Of a DNA stretch of 64,000 nucleotides, positions 1-7,871 are shown piece after piece. The notes below the pieces were generated by a model. The model had not been told where the DNA came from and ran no database searches. It worked only from the letters and a program-made list of their open reading frames with translations. The stretch lies in the NCBI RefSeq assembly GCF_035581345.1, contig NZ_CP141608.1:2138501-2202500 (forward strand). The letters run 5' to 3'. The stretch's first letter is position 1, and each line of letters starts with the position of its first letter. The position numbers and the translations under genes were made by a program. The DNA is from Pseudomonas sp. JQ170C (GTDB lineage Bacteria; Pseudomonadota; Gammaproteobacteria; Pseudomonadales; Pseudomonadaceae).

Positions 1-56
1 ATCGCGGGGCAAGCCCGCTCCTACAGGCGCCTGTAGGAGCGGGCTTGCCCCGCGAT
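1..56. repeat. REP pair, inverted (REPIN-like)
   Basis: Two head-to-head copies of the P. putida-type REP (core TCGCGGGGCAAGCCCGC then TCCTAC) separated by a few bases, giving an almost perfect long palindrome. It lies at the 3' end of the diguanylate cyclase gene, whose reading frame runs into it. Confidence 0.9.
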
Positions 57-1253
57 GACCTGTCCACCATAAAGCTCCACCCGATTACGCCCCTCATCCT
101 TGGCCCGGTACAGCGCACTGTCGGCCATCGACAGCAGCCGCGCCAGGTCATGGCCGCCGCTATTGCCGACAATCCCGATACTTACACTCAACAACCCCGG
201 CTCCAGCAGCGGCAACGCATAGAAGTGGCTGCAAATACGCTGCGCCACCCGCAACGCTTCCGCTTCATCGGTGTTGGCCAGCAAACACGCAAACTCCTCG
301 CCACCAATACGGCCAAACACATCCCCTTGACGAATGCACTGGCTGGACACCCGGCTGAAGGCGATCAACGCCTGGTCGCCCGTCTGGTGGCCATAGTTGT
401 CGTTGAGCTGTTTGAAGTGGTCCAGGTCGCACAGCAACAGCGCCACCGGCTCACCCCTGCGTGTGCAATCGGCCAACAGTTGCTCGCCACGGGCCAGGAA
501 CGCCCGGCGGTTGCCGATACCGGTCAGGGGGTCGGAGAAGGCCGCTGCCTTGAGCTTGAGCTCGGTGCGCTCACGCACCATCGCCAGGGTCACGTAGGCA
601 ATGCCGATGGCATACAGCATGGACTCGAACAGCATGAACGCGAAAAAGGTGGCCGTGGAGCCTGCACCGGAAAGGGCCTGCTGCAGGGAAATGCCCGGGT
701 CATAGAACGCCCGCACGCCATAGAAGCCCGCGTGCATCAACGTCAGTAACAGGGCCGGCAGGTAGGAGACTTCCAGGCGCTTGCGGTTACGCCACAGCTC
801 GAACACCGTCAGTGTGCTGTAGCCGCCCACCATCAGCGAATACACCATCACCCGGTGGGCCAGTTCGTCAGAGAAGCCTGGCGTGGTGCTCCAGGCTAAC
901 CACAACAACGGCCCGGCCACGATCCCGGGCACATGGGGCCGTCGCCCGCCAAACACGCGCAGGGCGGTCCAGTTGAAGGCGGCGCTCAGCAGCAGAATGA
1001 TGTTGCCCAGCACCAGGGCAATGAAATCCAGCCCCATGCCACGCAGGCTCAGCAGGATCACGCCGAAGGCTGCGAGCACCAGCATCAGGCCCTGGTAGCC
1101 CAGGGTGCACTCGCGTGCCCCGTGGCGCCAGGCATGCAAGGTCAGTACACCCATCAAGGCGAAGATGAATGTGGCAACCAGCATCAGGGTCGGGATGCTC
1201 AACAGCACGTGTAACGCTCTCCATGCGGCCCCGGCGGGCGAATTCTGCGGCAT
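21..1253 (-). CDS. Membrane-bound diguanylate cyclase (GGDEF domain)
   Basis: 410-aa protein predicted to make cyclic di-GMP from two GTP at the inner membrane. The N-terminal ~230 residues contain about six to seven hydrophobic helices. A GGDEF domain starts near the SDPLTGIGNRR motif. The active-site GGEEF is at residues 317-321, and an RxxD inhibitory site (RQGD, 308-311) lies five residues upstream, so product inhibition is likely. I chose the ATG at 1253 because a long arginine-rich extension upstream looks like the opposite-strand LysR promoter region. The last ten residues (AGQARSYRRL) are encoded by the REP repeat, so the original stop may have been lost by REP insertion or read-through. 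The gene is divergent from a LysR gene. The input signal sensed by the membrane domain is unknown. Confidence 0.88.
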   Translation of the reverse strand: MPQNSPAGAAWRALHVLLSIPTLMLVATFIFALMGVLTLHAWRHGARECTLGYQGLMLVLAAFGVILLSLRGMGLDFIALVLGNIILLLSAAFNWTALRVFGGRRPHVPGIVAGPLLWLAWSTTPGFSDELAHRVMVYSLMVGGYSTLTVFELWRNRKRLEVSYLPALLLTLMHAGFYGVRAFYDPGISLQQALSGAGSTATFFAFMLFESMLYAIGIAYVTLAMVRERTELKLKAAAFSDPLTGIGNRRAFLARGEQLLADCTRRGEPVALLLCDLDHFKQLNDNYGHQTGDQALIAFSRVSSQCIRQGDVFGRIGGEEFACLLANTDEAEALRVAQRICSHFYALPLLEPGLLSVSIGIVGNSGGHDLARLLSMADSALYRAKDEGRNRVELYGGQVIAGQARSYRRL

Positions 1254-1347
1254 GCTAACGGAGCAGGTAGTACTTTGCCAGCAATGGGCCGCCTGCCTTC
1301 GACCTTTGGCTTGCGCTATGCTGCCTGCCGATCCCGGAGCCTGCCCC

Positions 1348-2235
1348 ATGCGTCGATTGCCATCACTGACTGCCCTGCGAACATTCGAGTGTGCTGCCCG
1401 CCACGGGCATTTCGGGCGTGCCGCCGCCGAGCTGTGTGTCACCGACAGTGCCGTGAGCCATCAGATTCGCCAGCTGGAAGAACAGCTGGGCGTCGAGCTG
1501 TTCGTGCGCCAGGGCCGCCAGGTACGCCTGAGCGCAGAAGCGGGGCGGCTGTTGCAGCAGTTGCAGCAGGCCTTCGAGCTGATCGGCAAGGCGTGCGACG
1601 AGCTACGTGATCCGGCGTCCCAGGCAGTGCTGCGCCTGGCGGTCACCGCCGAGCTCGCGCAAAAGTGGCTGGTGGCGCGGCTGGCCGATTTCAGCAGCCG
1701 CTACCCGCATATCACCCTGCACCTGCACGAGCAGCCCATCGATGCAGGCGCGCCTGCTGCCGATATTGATATCGCCATCACCTATGGCACCAGTCCGCTG
1801 GATGCCAGCACCCACTTCGTCCGGCCCTTGCCGTTGCTGCAGTTTTTTCCGGTGTGCAGCCCGGGGCTGTTCAACCTCGGCGGCCTCAAGCGCCCGCGTG
1901 ACCTGGTGCGTCATTGCCTGCTGCATGACGATCAGGACGGCAAGACCTGGACCGCCTGGCTCGCCACCCATGCCGACGACGCGCAACCCGCACGTCACCT
2001 GTATTTCCCCCATGCAGCGCTGGCGCAGGAAGCGGCGGCGCTGGGGCAGGGCGTGGCCATGGGCGATAACCTGACCTGCCAGGCCGACCTGGTCAGCGGC
2101 CGCCTGGTGCGCCCCTTCAGCGCCAGTGTCACGGCCCTGGGCCAATATGCGCTGGTGTGCGAACGCCTGCGCCTGGAGCGCGGCGCGGTGGCCGACTTCA
2201 TAGAATGGTTCACCGCTCAAATAGCCGAACCCTGA
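1348..2235 (+). CDS. LysR-family transcriptional regulator (GcvA-like)
   Basis: 295-aa LysR regulator. The N-terminal winged helix-turn-helix spans about residues 1-65 (motif FGRAAAELCVTDSAVSHQIR), followed by the two-lobed periplasmic-binding-like effector domain. The start MRRLPSLTALRTFE is the family-typical GcvA/AmpR-type beginning, so I reject the long upstream in-frame extension. It sits 93 bp upstream of, and co-directional with, the agmatine-deiminase-like gene and is divergent from the diguanylate cyclase. It probably controls the adjacent deiminase and binding-protein genes, but the effector cannot be read from sequence. Confidence 0.85.
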   Translation: MRRLPSLTALRTFECAARHGHFGRAAAELCVTDSAVSHQIRQLEEQLGVELFVRQGRQVRLSAEAGRLLQQLQQAFELIGKACDELRDPASQAVLRLAVTAELAQKWLVARLADFSSRYPHITLHLHEQPIDAGAPAADIDIAITYGTSPLDASTHFVRPLPLLQFFPVCSPGLFNLGGLKRPRDLVRHCLLHDDQDGKTWTAWLATHADDAQPARHLYFPHAALAQEAAALGQGVAMGDNLTCQADLVSGRLVRPFSASVTALGQYALVCERLRLERGAVADFIEWFTAQIAEP

Positions 2236-2328
2236 ATTCAATTCATCAATCCGCAAGTTTTCATCGTTGGAAGCCTGGGCAGCGCCGGCGTAGCGTGCAG
2301 CTACACCCACCCGATGCAGAGGTCGCTC

Positions 2329-3441
2329 ATGGCTCGTTCCCTCACCACCACTCCCAAGGCCGATGGTTTCCGCTTGCCCGGCGAATTCGAGCACAAGGCC
2401 GGCTGCTGGCTTGGCTGGCCCGAGCGTCCGGATGTATGGCGCAACGGCGCCAAGCCTGCGCAAAAGGTCTGGGTCGACATCGTCACGGCCATCGCCTCCA
2501 GCGAACCGGTCACTGTGTGCGCATCGGCGGCCCAGTACGCCAATGCCCGCCGCCTGCTGCCGCCCCAGGTGCGGGTGGTGGAGATGACCTGCAACGACAC
2601 CTGGTTTCGCGACAGCGGTGCCTGCTTCGTGGTCAACGATGCCAGTGGCGAAGTGCGCGGTGTCGACTTTGAATTCAATGCCTACGGCGGGCTCGACGGC
2701 GGCCTGTACTACCCCTGGGACAAGGACGACCAGATTGCCCAGAAGATCCTCGAAATCGAACGCCTGGACCGCTACCGCGCGCCTCTGATCGCCGAAATGG
2801 GCGGTATCCAGAGCGACGGCCAGGGCAGTGTGCTGACCACCGAGCAATGCCTGCTCAACCGCAACCGCAACGCGCACCTGGGCAAGGAGGAAGTGACCCG
2901 GCGCCTGCAGGACTATCTGGGCGCCGAGCAGGTGATCTGGTTGCCGCGCGGTTGCAAGTTCGACGAGACCGATGGCCACATCGACGACCTGGCCTGCTTC
3001 GTGCGCCCCGGCGAAGTGGTGCTGCAATGGACCGACAACCGCGATGATCCGCAGTGGGAAATCTACCAGGAGGCCTACGACATCCTGCGCAGTACCCGCG
3101 ACAGCCGCGGCCGTGCGCTCAAGGTGCACAAGTTGCCGCAGCCGGATGTACTGGAGTGGAAGGCCGAGGAAGCGGCCGGGCTGGACCAGGTCGACGGCAC
3201 CCACCTGCGCCAGGTCGGAACGAAAATCTGCGCCTCGTATATCAACTACTACGCCGGCAACTCGGCCATCGTCCTGCCGTTGTTTGGCGATCGCAACGAC
3301 ACCGTCGCCCAGGCCACCCTGGCCGAACTGTTCCCAGGCCACCGCATCATCGGCATTGAGCACTCGCGCGAGATCCTCCTGGGTGGCGGCAACGTCGCCT
3401 GCATCACTATGCCTCAATACTCAGGAGCAAAAGCCTCATGA
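2329..3441 (+). CDS. Agmatine deiminase-like guanidino hydrolase
   Basis: 370-aa member of the agmatine deiminase/peptidyl-arginine deiminase family (pentein fold), which hydrolyses agmatine to N-carbamoylputrescine and ammonia. The nucleophile is preserved at Cys358 in EILLGGGNVACI. The catalytic His region DETDGHIDDL, WFRDSG and the Glu of IAEMGG are also present. Compared with the AguA sequence I remember, the EGGSIHVDGEG loop reads EMGGIQSDGQG (His to Gln) and many flanking residues differ, so this is a paralogue whose substrate may not be agmatine. An AGAGG ribosome site precedes ATG 2329. The stop overlaps the next start (ATGA), indicating translational coupling to a polyamine-type binding protein. 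Confidence 0.8.
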   Translation: MARSLTTTPKADGFRLPGEFEHKAGCWLGWPERPDVWRNGAKPAQKVWVDIVTAIASSEPVTVCASAAQYANARRLLPPQVRVVEMTCNDTWFRDSGACFVVNDASGEVRGVDFEFNAYGGLDGGLYYPWDKDDQIAQKILEIERLDRYRAPLIAEMGGIQSDGQGSVLTTEQCLLNRNRNAHLGKEEVTRRLQDYLGAEQVIWLPRGCKFDETDGHIDDLACFVRPGEVVLQWTDNRDDPQWEIYQEAYDILRSTRDSRGRALKVHKLPQPDVLEWKAEEAAGLDQVDGTHLRQVGTKICASYINYYAGNSAIVLPLFGDRNDTVAQATLAELFPGHRIIGIEHSREILLGGGNVACITMPQYSGAKAS

Positions 3442-4532
3442 ACCTGCGCGCCTGTGGTCTGGCCCTTGCGCTGGCATGCAGTGCGCAGGCCCAGGCCGCC
3501 GACACCCGGCAAGCGACGGTCAATCTGTATATCTGGGGCGAGTACCTGGCCCCGGATACCCTGGCCAACTTTGAAAAAAGCACGGGCATCCGCGTGGTGG
3601 CCGACCATTTCGATTCGCTGGAAACCGTCGAGACCAAGTTGCTGACCGGTCGCAGTGGCTACGACCTGGTGCTGACCGCTGGCCAGCACCTGTCGCGGGC
3701 GATCAGCAGCGGTGCCCTGCAGCCGCTGGACAAGGCGCGGCTGCCGCACCTGGCCGGGATTGGCGAAGAGTTCCGCCAGCACATGGCGGTGTTCGACCCC
3801 GGCAATCGCTACGCCGGCACTTACGCCTGGGGCACCACGGGGGTGGGGTACCAGCAGCAGGCGGTGGAGGCCAGGCTGCCGTCGGCACCCACCGACAGCT
3901 GGGCGATGCTGTTCGATCCCGAGGTGGTGTCGAAATTTGCCAGCTGCGGGGTGAGCCTGCTCAACGATCCCAACGAAGTGTTCGCCGCCGCCATGCGCTA
4001 CCTGGGCCTGGACATCAACCAGCAGCGCATTGAAGACCTGCAACAGGCCGAGGCCCTGTTGCAGAAGGTGCGCCCGTACATCCGCTACTTTGACAACGAC
4101 CGCAACATCAACGACCTGGCCACCGGCGAGACCTGCCTGGCGATGTCGTGGAACGGTAACGTCGCCATCGCCCAGCAGCAGGCGCAACAGGCCAGCAAGG
4201 ACGTCACGCTGAAGTTCAGCATTCCCCGTGAAGGCACGCTGATCTGGCTCGACGCCCTGGTGATTCCCAAGGACGCCCCGCACCCCGAGGCGGCCATGGC
4301 CTTGATGGACTACCTGATGCGTCCGGAGGTGATCGCCCCGATCACCGACAACATCCAGTACGCCAACGCCATCACCGCCGCCGATGCCCTGGTAGCCCCG
4401 GCGATCCGCAACGCGCCCGCCACCTATCCGCCTGCCGAGGTACGGGCGCGGCTGTACAGCAAGAACGACAACGGCAAGGCGTTCAACCGGGCGTTGACCC
4501 GCGCGTTCAGCCGACTGAAATCAGGCACCTGA
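3438..4532 (+). CDS. Putrescine/spermidine-type ABC periplasmic binding protein (PotF-like)
   Basis: 364-aa exported solute-binding protein of the PotD/PotF family. A Sec signal peptide covers about residues 1-21 (cleavage after AQAQA). The mature start NLYIWGEYLAPDTLANFE is diagnostic of polyamine binding proteins, and later segments (YDLVLTAGQHL, YAWGTTGVGYQ, MSWNGNVA) fit the family. It is coupled by a 4-nt overlap to the upstream deiminase-like gene, which suggests it binds the substrate or product of that enzyme, a guanidino compound or polyamine. No permease or ATPase gene accompanies it, so it must share a transporter encoded elsewhere or act in signalling. Its 3' end overlaps the convergent amidohydrolase by 12 bp. 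Confidence 0.85.
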   Translation: MNLRACGLALALACSAQAQAADTRQATVNLYIWGEYLAPDTLANFEKSTGIRVVADHFDSLETVETKLLTGRSGYDLVLTAGQHLSRAISSGALQPLDKARLPHLAGIGEEFRQHMAVFDPGNRYAGTYAWGTTGVGYQQQAVEARLPSAPTDSWAMLFDPEVVSKFASCGVSLLNDPNEVFAAAMRYLGLDINQQRIEDLQQAEALLQKVRPYIRYFDNDRNINDLATGETCLAMSWNGNVAIAQQQAQQASKDVTLKFSIPREGTLIWLDALVIPKDAPHPEAAMALMDYLMRPEVIAPITDNIQYANAITAADALVAPAIRNAPATYPPAEVRARLYSKNDNGKAFNRALTRAFSRLKSGT

Positions 4533-5741
4533 ACCCGCTGCCCGCGCCGGATGCACATCGAACTGCAGCCCGACCGGCGCCGGGCACAGCTGACCATGGT
4601 GCACCAGGCGCCGCTCGGACGGGGCGGCGGCCACCGCGGCGGCTGCGTTCGGGGCCTTGATCACCACGAAGGTTGCCTCGTTGCCCACCGCCAGGCCGTA
4701 GTCACGCTTGTGCATGACCGCAGCGCTGGCGGTGGTCGCCATGGCCAGCGCTACATTAAGGTCTTCGTCGCTGTAGAAGCCGGAGCGATAACCGATGAGC
4801 ATGGCGCGCTGAAGCATGTCGGCGTTGCCATAGGGCCACCAGGCGTCCTGGATATTGTCGTTGCCGGTGAACACGTTCACCCCGGCGGCGCGTAGCTGCA
4901 GCACAGGCGGGAAGGGGTGGTCACCCGGAGCGTTGGTCATGATCGAGACACCGGCCTGGGCCAGCGTTGCCGCCGTGCGCTGCACAACATCCCGTTCCAC
5001 CTGGCTCAGGGCGTAGGCATGGCTGACGCTGACGCGTCCCTGCAGGCCGGCTGCGTGCGTACGTGCGGCGATGCGCTGCAATTGCTCGATGCCTTGCAGG
5101 CCAGGTTCGTGCAGATGGATATCGACCTTCACGCCACGGCGTTCGGCAATCCCGAACACCACGTCCAGTTGGCCCTCGGCATCGCCGTCCAGGGTGGTGG
5201 GGTCGATGCCGCCGATGACCTCGGCGCCGTCGGCGATGGCCGCCTCAAGCACATCGGCGGTACCCGGGCAGGACATCACCCCGGCCTGGGGGAAGGCCAC
5301 CAGCTCGATGTCGACGATGCCGCGCCACTGTTCCCGGGCCTGCATCACCGCATGCAGATGGGTCAGGCCCGTGGTGGCATCGACATCCACATGGCAGCGC
5401 ATGGCCACGGTGCCGAACGACACCGCCTGGCGAATCAAGGCATCGGCGCGGTCGACAATCGGCGGCGCCAGGGCCAGTTCGCGTTTCTCCACGGCCAGGC
5501 GTTCACGCAGGCTGGCGACGCTCTGGTGCGGGTGCCAGCGGTCGCCGACAAAGCTTTTGTCCAGGTGGATATGGCCGTCGACAAAGCCGGGCAGCACCAC
5601 GTGCCCGCCGAGGTCGATGCGCTCTACACCCTCAAGGGGGCCAAGGTCAGCACCCAGGTGAGCGATACGGCCATCGGCGACGGCCAGGGAGAGGGGGCTG
5701 CCGTCGGCGGCGACGGCATTGATGAAAACACGATCAAACAT
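4521..5741 (-). CDS. Cytosine deaminase-like amidohydrolase
   Basis: 406-aa metal-dependent amidohydrolase (TIM barrel) resembling cytosine/isoguanine deaminases (CodA branch). Metal-binding signatures are visible in order: GFVDGHIHLDKSF (HxH, about residues 57-59), MRCHVDVD, VDIHLHEPG, VSHAYAL and the late FTGNDNIQDAWWP aspartate. An outer beta-sandwich is formed by the N- and C-terminal strands. It would hydrolyse an exocyclic amine or cyclic amide of a nitrogen heterocycle in the cytoplasm. It is convergent with the PotF-like gene and lies next to an NCS1 permease locus, so a role in nucleobase or hydantoin-type nitrogen salvage is plausible. The precise substrate is not established. Confidence 0.82.
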   Translation of the reverse strand: MFDRVFINAVAADGSPLSLAVADGRIAHLGADLGPLEGVERIDLGGHVVLPGFVDGHIHLDKSFVGDRWHPHQSVASLRERLAVEKRELALAPPIVDRADALIRQAVSFGTVAMRCHVDVDATTGLTHLHAVMQAREQWRGIVDIELVAFPQAGVMSCPGTADVLEAAIADGAEVIGGIDPTTLDGDAEGQLDVVFGIAERRGVKVDIHLHEPGLQGIEQLQRIAARTHAAGLQGRVSVSHAYALSQVERDVVQRTAATLAQAGVSIMTNAPGDHPFPPVLQLRAAGVNVFTGNDNIQDAWWPYGNADMLQRAMLIGYRSGFYSDEDLNVALAMATTASAAVMHKRDYGLAVGNEATFVVIKAPNAAAAVAAAPSERRLVHHGQLCPAPVGLQFDVHPARAAGSGA

Positions 5742-5814
5742 TTCAGGACCTCATTGGCGCGCGCGCCCACCCTATAAAAAGGTTCTTCGTGGATTGTCGG
5801 GAAGGTTTGGATTG

Positions 5815-5862
5815 GATGGTGATGGTGATGGTGATGGTGATGGTGATGGTGATGGTGATGGT
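5815..5862. repeat. Hexanucleotide microsatellite (GATGGT)x8
   Basis: Eight uninterrupted GATGGT units directly abut the outer end (CTTATCCATT) of hairpin-rich element A1. Length variation through replication slippage is expected. Confidence 0.97.
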
Positions 5863-5865
5863 GAG

Positions 5866-6135
5866 CTTATCCATTTTGTGTGGTGGGGCCACTGGCCCCT
5901 TCCGCCCTTACGGCGGGTTCCTTTGGCAAACGCCCCAAAGGAACACAAAGGTCTCGCCCCACCAGGGGCCCTACGCTTCGCTACGGGTCCCCTCACTCCG
6001 GCGTCGCTACGGGGTATCGCGGCCTACGAGTTGCAAGCAACTCTACGTCTCGCGACTTCGGCTATCGCCGAAGGTGCTTCGCACTCACCCCTCCACGACA
6101 CCTCCGCTCGGCCCTTCTGGTTAACGGGGCGGGTG
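5866..6135 (+). repeat. Hairpin-rich intergenic element, copy A1
   Basis: First copy of a ~270-bp family that runs from an outer CTTATCCATT to an inner CTTCTGGTTAACGGGG. It contains successive small hairpins: CCGCCCTTACGGCGG, the stem GTTCCTTTGG/CCAAAGGAAC, CCCCACCAGGGG and TTCGGCTATCGCCGAA. It faces copy A2. Short ORFs through it look like by-products of the repeat rather than genes. Confidence 0.85.
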
Positions 6136-6200
6136 GATCAAGATCAAGAGCACAATTCGCTGCGCTCTTGCTTTTGGACCAAGGTGAGTCAGTAGGCACC

Positions 6201-6264
6201 GCTCTTTTGCTTTTGCTTTTGCTCTTTTGCTTTTGCTCTTTTGCTTTTGATCTTGCTTTTGATC
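6201..6264. repeat. Imperfect (GCTTTT) hexamer tract between facing elements
   Basis: A run of GCTTTT units with occasional GCTC interruptions at the centre of the A1/A2 inverted pair. It ends in GATC-containing hexamers that touch the inner end of A2. Confidence 0.85.
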
Positions 6265-6265
6265 T

Positions 6266-6544
6266 ACCTGCCCCGTTAACCAGAAGGGCCGAGTGGAGGT
6301 GTCGTGTAGGGGCTAGCGCGAAGCGCCTTCGGCCGTGGCCGAAGTTGCGAAGCGTAGACTTGGCGAAGCAAGTCGTAGCTCGCAATGCCCCGTAGCGACA
6401 CCGTAGCGAGGGGACCCGAAGCGAAGCGTAGGGCCCCTGGTGGGGCGAGAATTTTTTGCTTACTTTTTTTTTCGACTGAAAAAAAGTAAGGCGCCGTAAG
6501 GGCGCAAAGGTGATTCAGCGCCGCCGTGGCCAATGGATAAGCTC
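6266..6544 (-). repeat. Hairpin-rich intergenic element, copy A2
   Basis: Reverse-complement copy of the A1 family, giving an inverted pair of about 680 bp overall. Here the second hairpin has changed to a T-rich/A-rich stem (TTACTTTTTTT pairing with AAAAAAAGTAA) and the first to GCGCCCTTACGGCGC, keeping base pairing. Inner and outer terminal motifs match A1. Confidence 0.85.
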
Positions 6545-6550
6545 ACAAAA

Positions 6551-6599
6551 GCCACAAGCCACAAGCCACAAGCCACAAGCCACAAGCCACAAGCCACAA
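6551..6599. repeat. Heptanucleotide microsatellite (GCCACAA)x7
   Basis: Seven perfect GCCACAA units immediately outside the outer end of element A2. This is the only 7-bp unit among the microsatellites that flank this element family. Confidence 0.95.
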
Positions 6600-6711
6600 A
6601 GCCACACACAACATCAAACCCGTAAAACCGTGAAGATCCTATAAAAAGCCCTGGTGCATTTGCCAATTAAATATCGGGATCAATATCAGTTGGATCGTGA
6701 ATGGCCAGGGT

Positions 6712-7401
6712 TCAGCCGCCCAGCAGATGCTTGAGCGGGTGGTAGTCGGCTTTCAAGGTTTGTGTGGCCTTGAGAATGGCTTCTTCGATACCCCGCAGGT
6801 GCGTGCACACCAGCTCAATGGCCGCCGTCTGATCGCCCGCTTCGAGAAACTCGATCAGGCGCAGGTGCTCATTGCCACGGCAGGCTTCGTGGCGCTCGTC
6901 GTCCAGGGTCGAGGCGTACAGCGAGCCGCGTTCGATCAACTTGCGGAACCAGTCCAGCAGCACCGGGTTGTCCAGCACCTCGGCCAGGCGCAAGTGGAAC
7001 TCGCCGAGCAGGTTGACGTAGCGGGCGTGGTCGCCCGCATCGGCGGCGGCTTCTTCTTCGGCGACATGCAGGCGCAGGGGCTGCAGCACGCTTTTGTCGG
7101 TGCGTCGGCACAGCTCGGTGACGATACCGATCTCGATCAGGCGCCGGGTTTCAAACACCGAGCGAATGTCTTCGTCGCTGGGCAGTGACACCCAGGCGCC
7201 CTTGTTCAGTTCGGTGGAGACCAGGCCGTCGCCTTCAAGTTGCTTGAGCGCCGCGCGCACGGACGTGCGACTGACCTTGAACAGCTCCGCAAGCGACGAC
7301 TCGCCCAGTTTCATGCCGGGGCGCAGGGTGCGCTTGCGGATCGCTTCGTGGACCCCCAGGTAGACACGCTCTACGGTCGATGCGGGGAGTTTTTCCGTCA
7401 T
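6712..7401 (-). CDS. GntR-family regulator, FadR/FCD subfamily
   Basis: 229-aa transcription factor with an N-terminal GntR winged helix (about residues 10-75; LAELFKVSRTSVRAALKQLEGDGLV) and a C-terminal all-helical FCD ligand domain that carries the usual Asp/His metal-site residues (RRLIEIG, YVNLLGEFHLRLAE, EHLRLIEFLEAGD). The start at 7401 is preceded by GGAG. A longer upstream frame would read through the REP and the divergent promoter. The gene is divergent from the NCS1 permease and racemase genes, so it most likely represses them and is released by the transported compound or a metabolite. Candidate operators lie at 7758-7780. Confidence 0.88.
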   Translation of the reverse strand: MTEKLPASTVERVYLGVHEAIRKRTLRPGMKLGESSLAELFKVSRTSVRAALKQLEGDGLVSTELNKGAWVSLPSDEDIRSVFETRRLIEIGIVTELCRRTDKSVLQPLRLHVAEEEAAADAGDHARYVNLLGEFHLRLAEVLDNPVLLDWFRKLIERGSLYASTLDDERHEACRGNEHLRLIEFLEAGDQTAAIELVCTHLRGIEEAILKATQTLKADYHPLKHLLGG

Positions 7402-7488
7402 TACCAGCTCCGATATTCCTTGATCGCACCAGCATGCCGTAAATGTGCTGAGACAAAAAGTTGCAGCGTGAAATTGTGCGCCCCATGG

Positions 7489-7512
7489 GTAGGAGCGGGC
7501 GTGCCCCGCGAT
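7489..7512 (-). repeat. Degenerate single REP
   Basis: GTAGGAGCGGGC followed by GTGCCCCGCGAT, one mismatch from the usual REP core. Confidence 0.75.
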
Positions 7513-7718
7513 TTCGTAATTGTGTACCAGCGTATCACTCAAGTGGATACACGTTTCGCTAAACCGTTACCACAATTCACATTTGTGTCACCCGGCCAAT
7601 TGACCGTTCGATCAGGTAAATGGCCTCGAGACCCCCTCCGATGCAAATTTATAAATCATAAAAATCAATTATTTATGCGCAAAAGTGGGTGTCCGCCGGG
7701 TTTCATTCCAACCCCGTT

Positions 7719-7734
7719 TGGCACACATATTGTT
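7719..7734 (+). promoter_or_regulatory. Possible sigma-54 (-24/-12) promoter for the NCS1 operon
   Basis: TGGCAC, five bases, then TTGT: a good -24 box and a -12 box with T in place of the final C. Nitrogen-source permease genes are often RpoN-dependent, which makes it plausible. The -12 mismatch keeps confidence low. Confidence 0.3.
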
Positions 7735-7757
7735 CTGCCAAAATCGTAAGACAAAAA

Positions 7758-7780
7758 TTGTATGCAATCTTTGTATGCAT
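7758..7780. promoter_or_regulatory. Candidate GntR/FCD operator, twin TTGTATGCA sites
   Basis: TTGTATGCAA at 7758-7767 and TTGTATGCAT at 7771-7780, 13 bp apart, each a near-palindrome of the TTGTATACAA kind typical of FCD GntR regulators. They lie between the divergent regulator and the permease genes it probably controls. Confidence 0.5.
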
Positions 7781-7871
7781 GGCGCCAAGGCGCCCGACAG
7801 CGGTCCCAACTCTTCAAATCCAACAATAATGTGTTGTAGCACCCATGTGCTGCAGCAGGAGCCCGGGGAAC

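Larger units (their letters stand above)
7402..7871. other. Divergent promoter region between gntR and NCS1 permease genes
   Basis: A 470-bp AT-richer intergenic stretch. It holds one degenerate REP half (7489-7512), a candidate sigma-54-like element (7719-7734), and a twin TTGTATGCA operator candidate (7758-7780). I see no supported small gene in it. Confidence 0.6.

Noticed and set aside
1603..3417. 604-codon open frame on the minus strand over the LysR and deiminase genes
   Set aside because: Antisense shadow of two clear genes in GC-rich DNA; the translation is Gly/Ala/Val/Gln/His-rich and has no domain pattern.
5719..6195. Short ORFs inside the hairpin elements and microsatellites (also near 11.1-12.1 and 38.2-39.5 kb)
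   Set aside because: Open in several frames because repeat units are multiples of three or six; peptides recur only because the DNA repeats. The hairpin and covariation pattern argues for a non-coding role.
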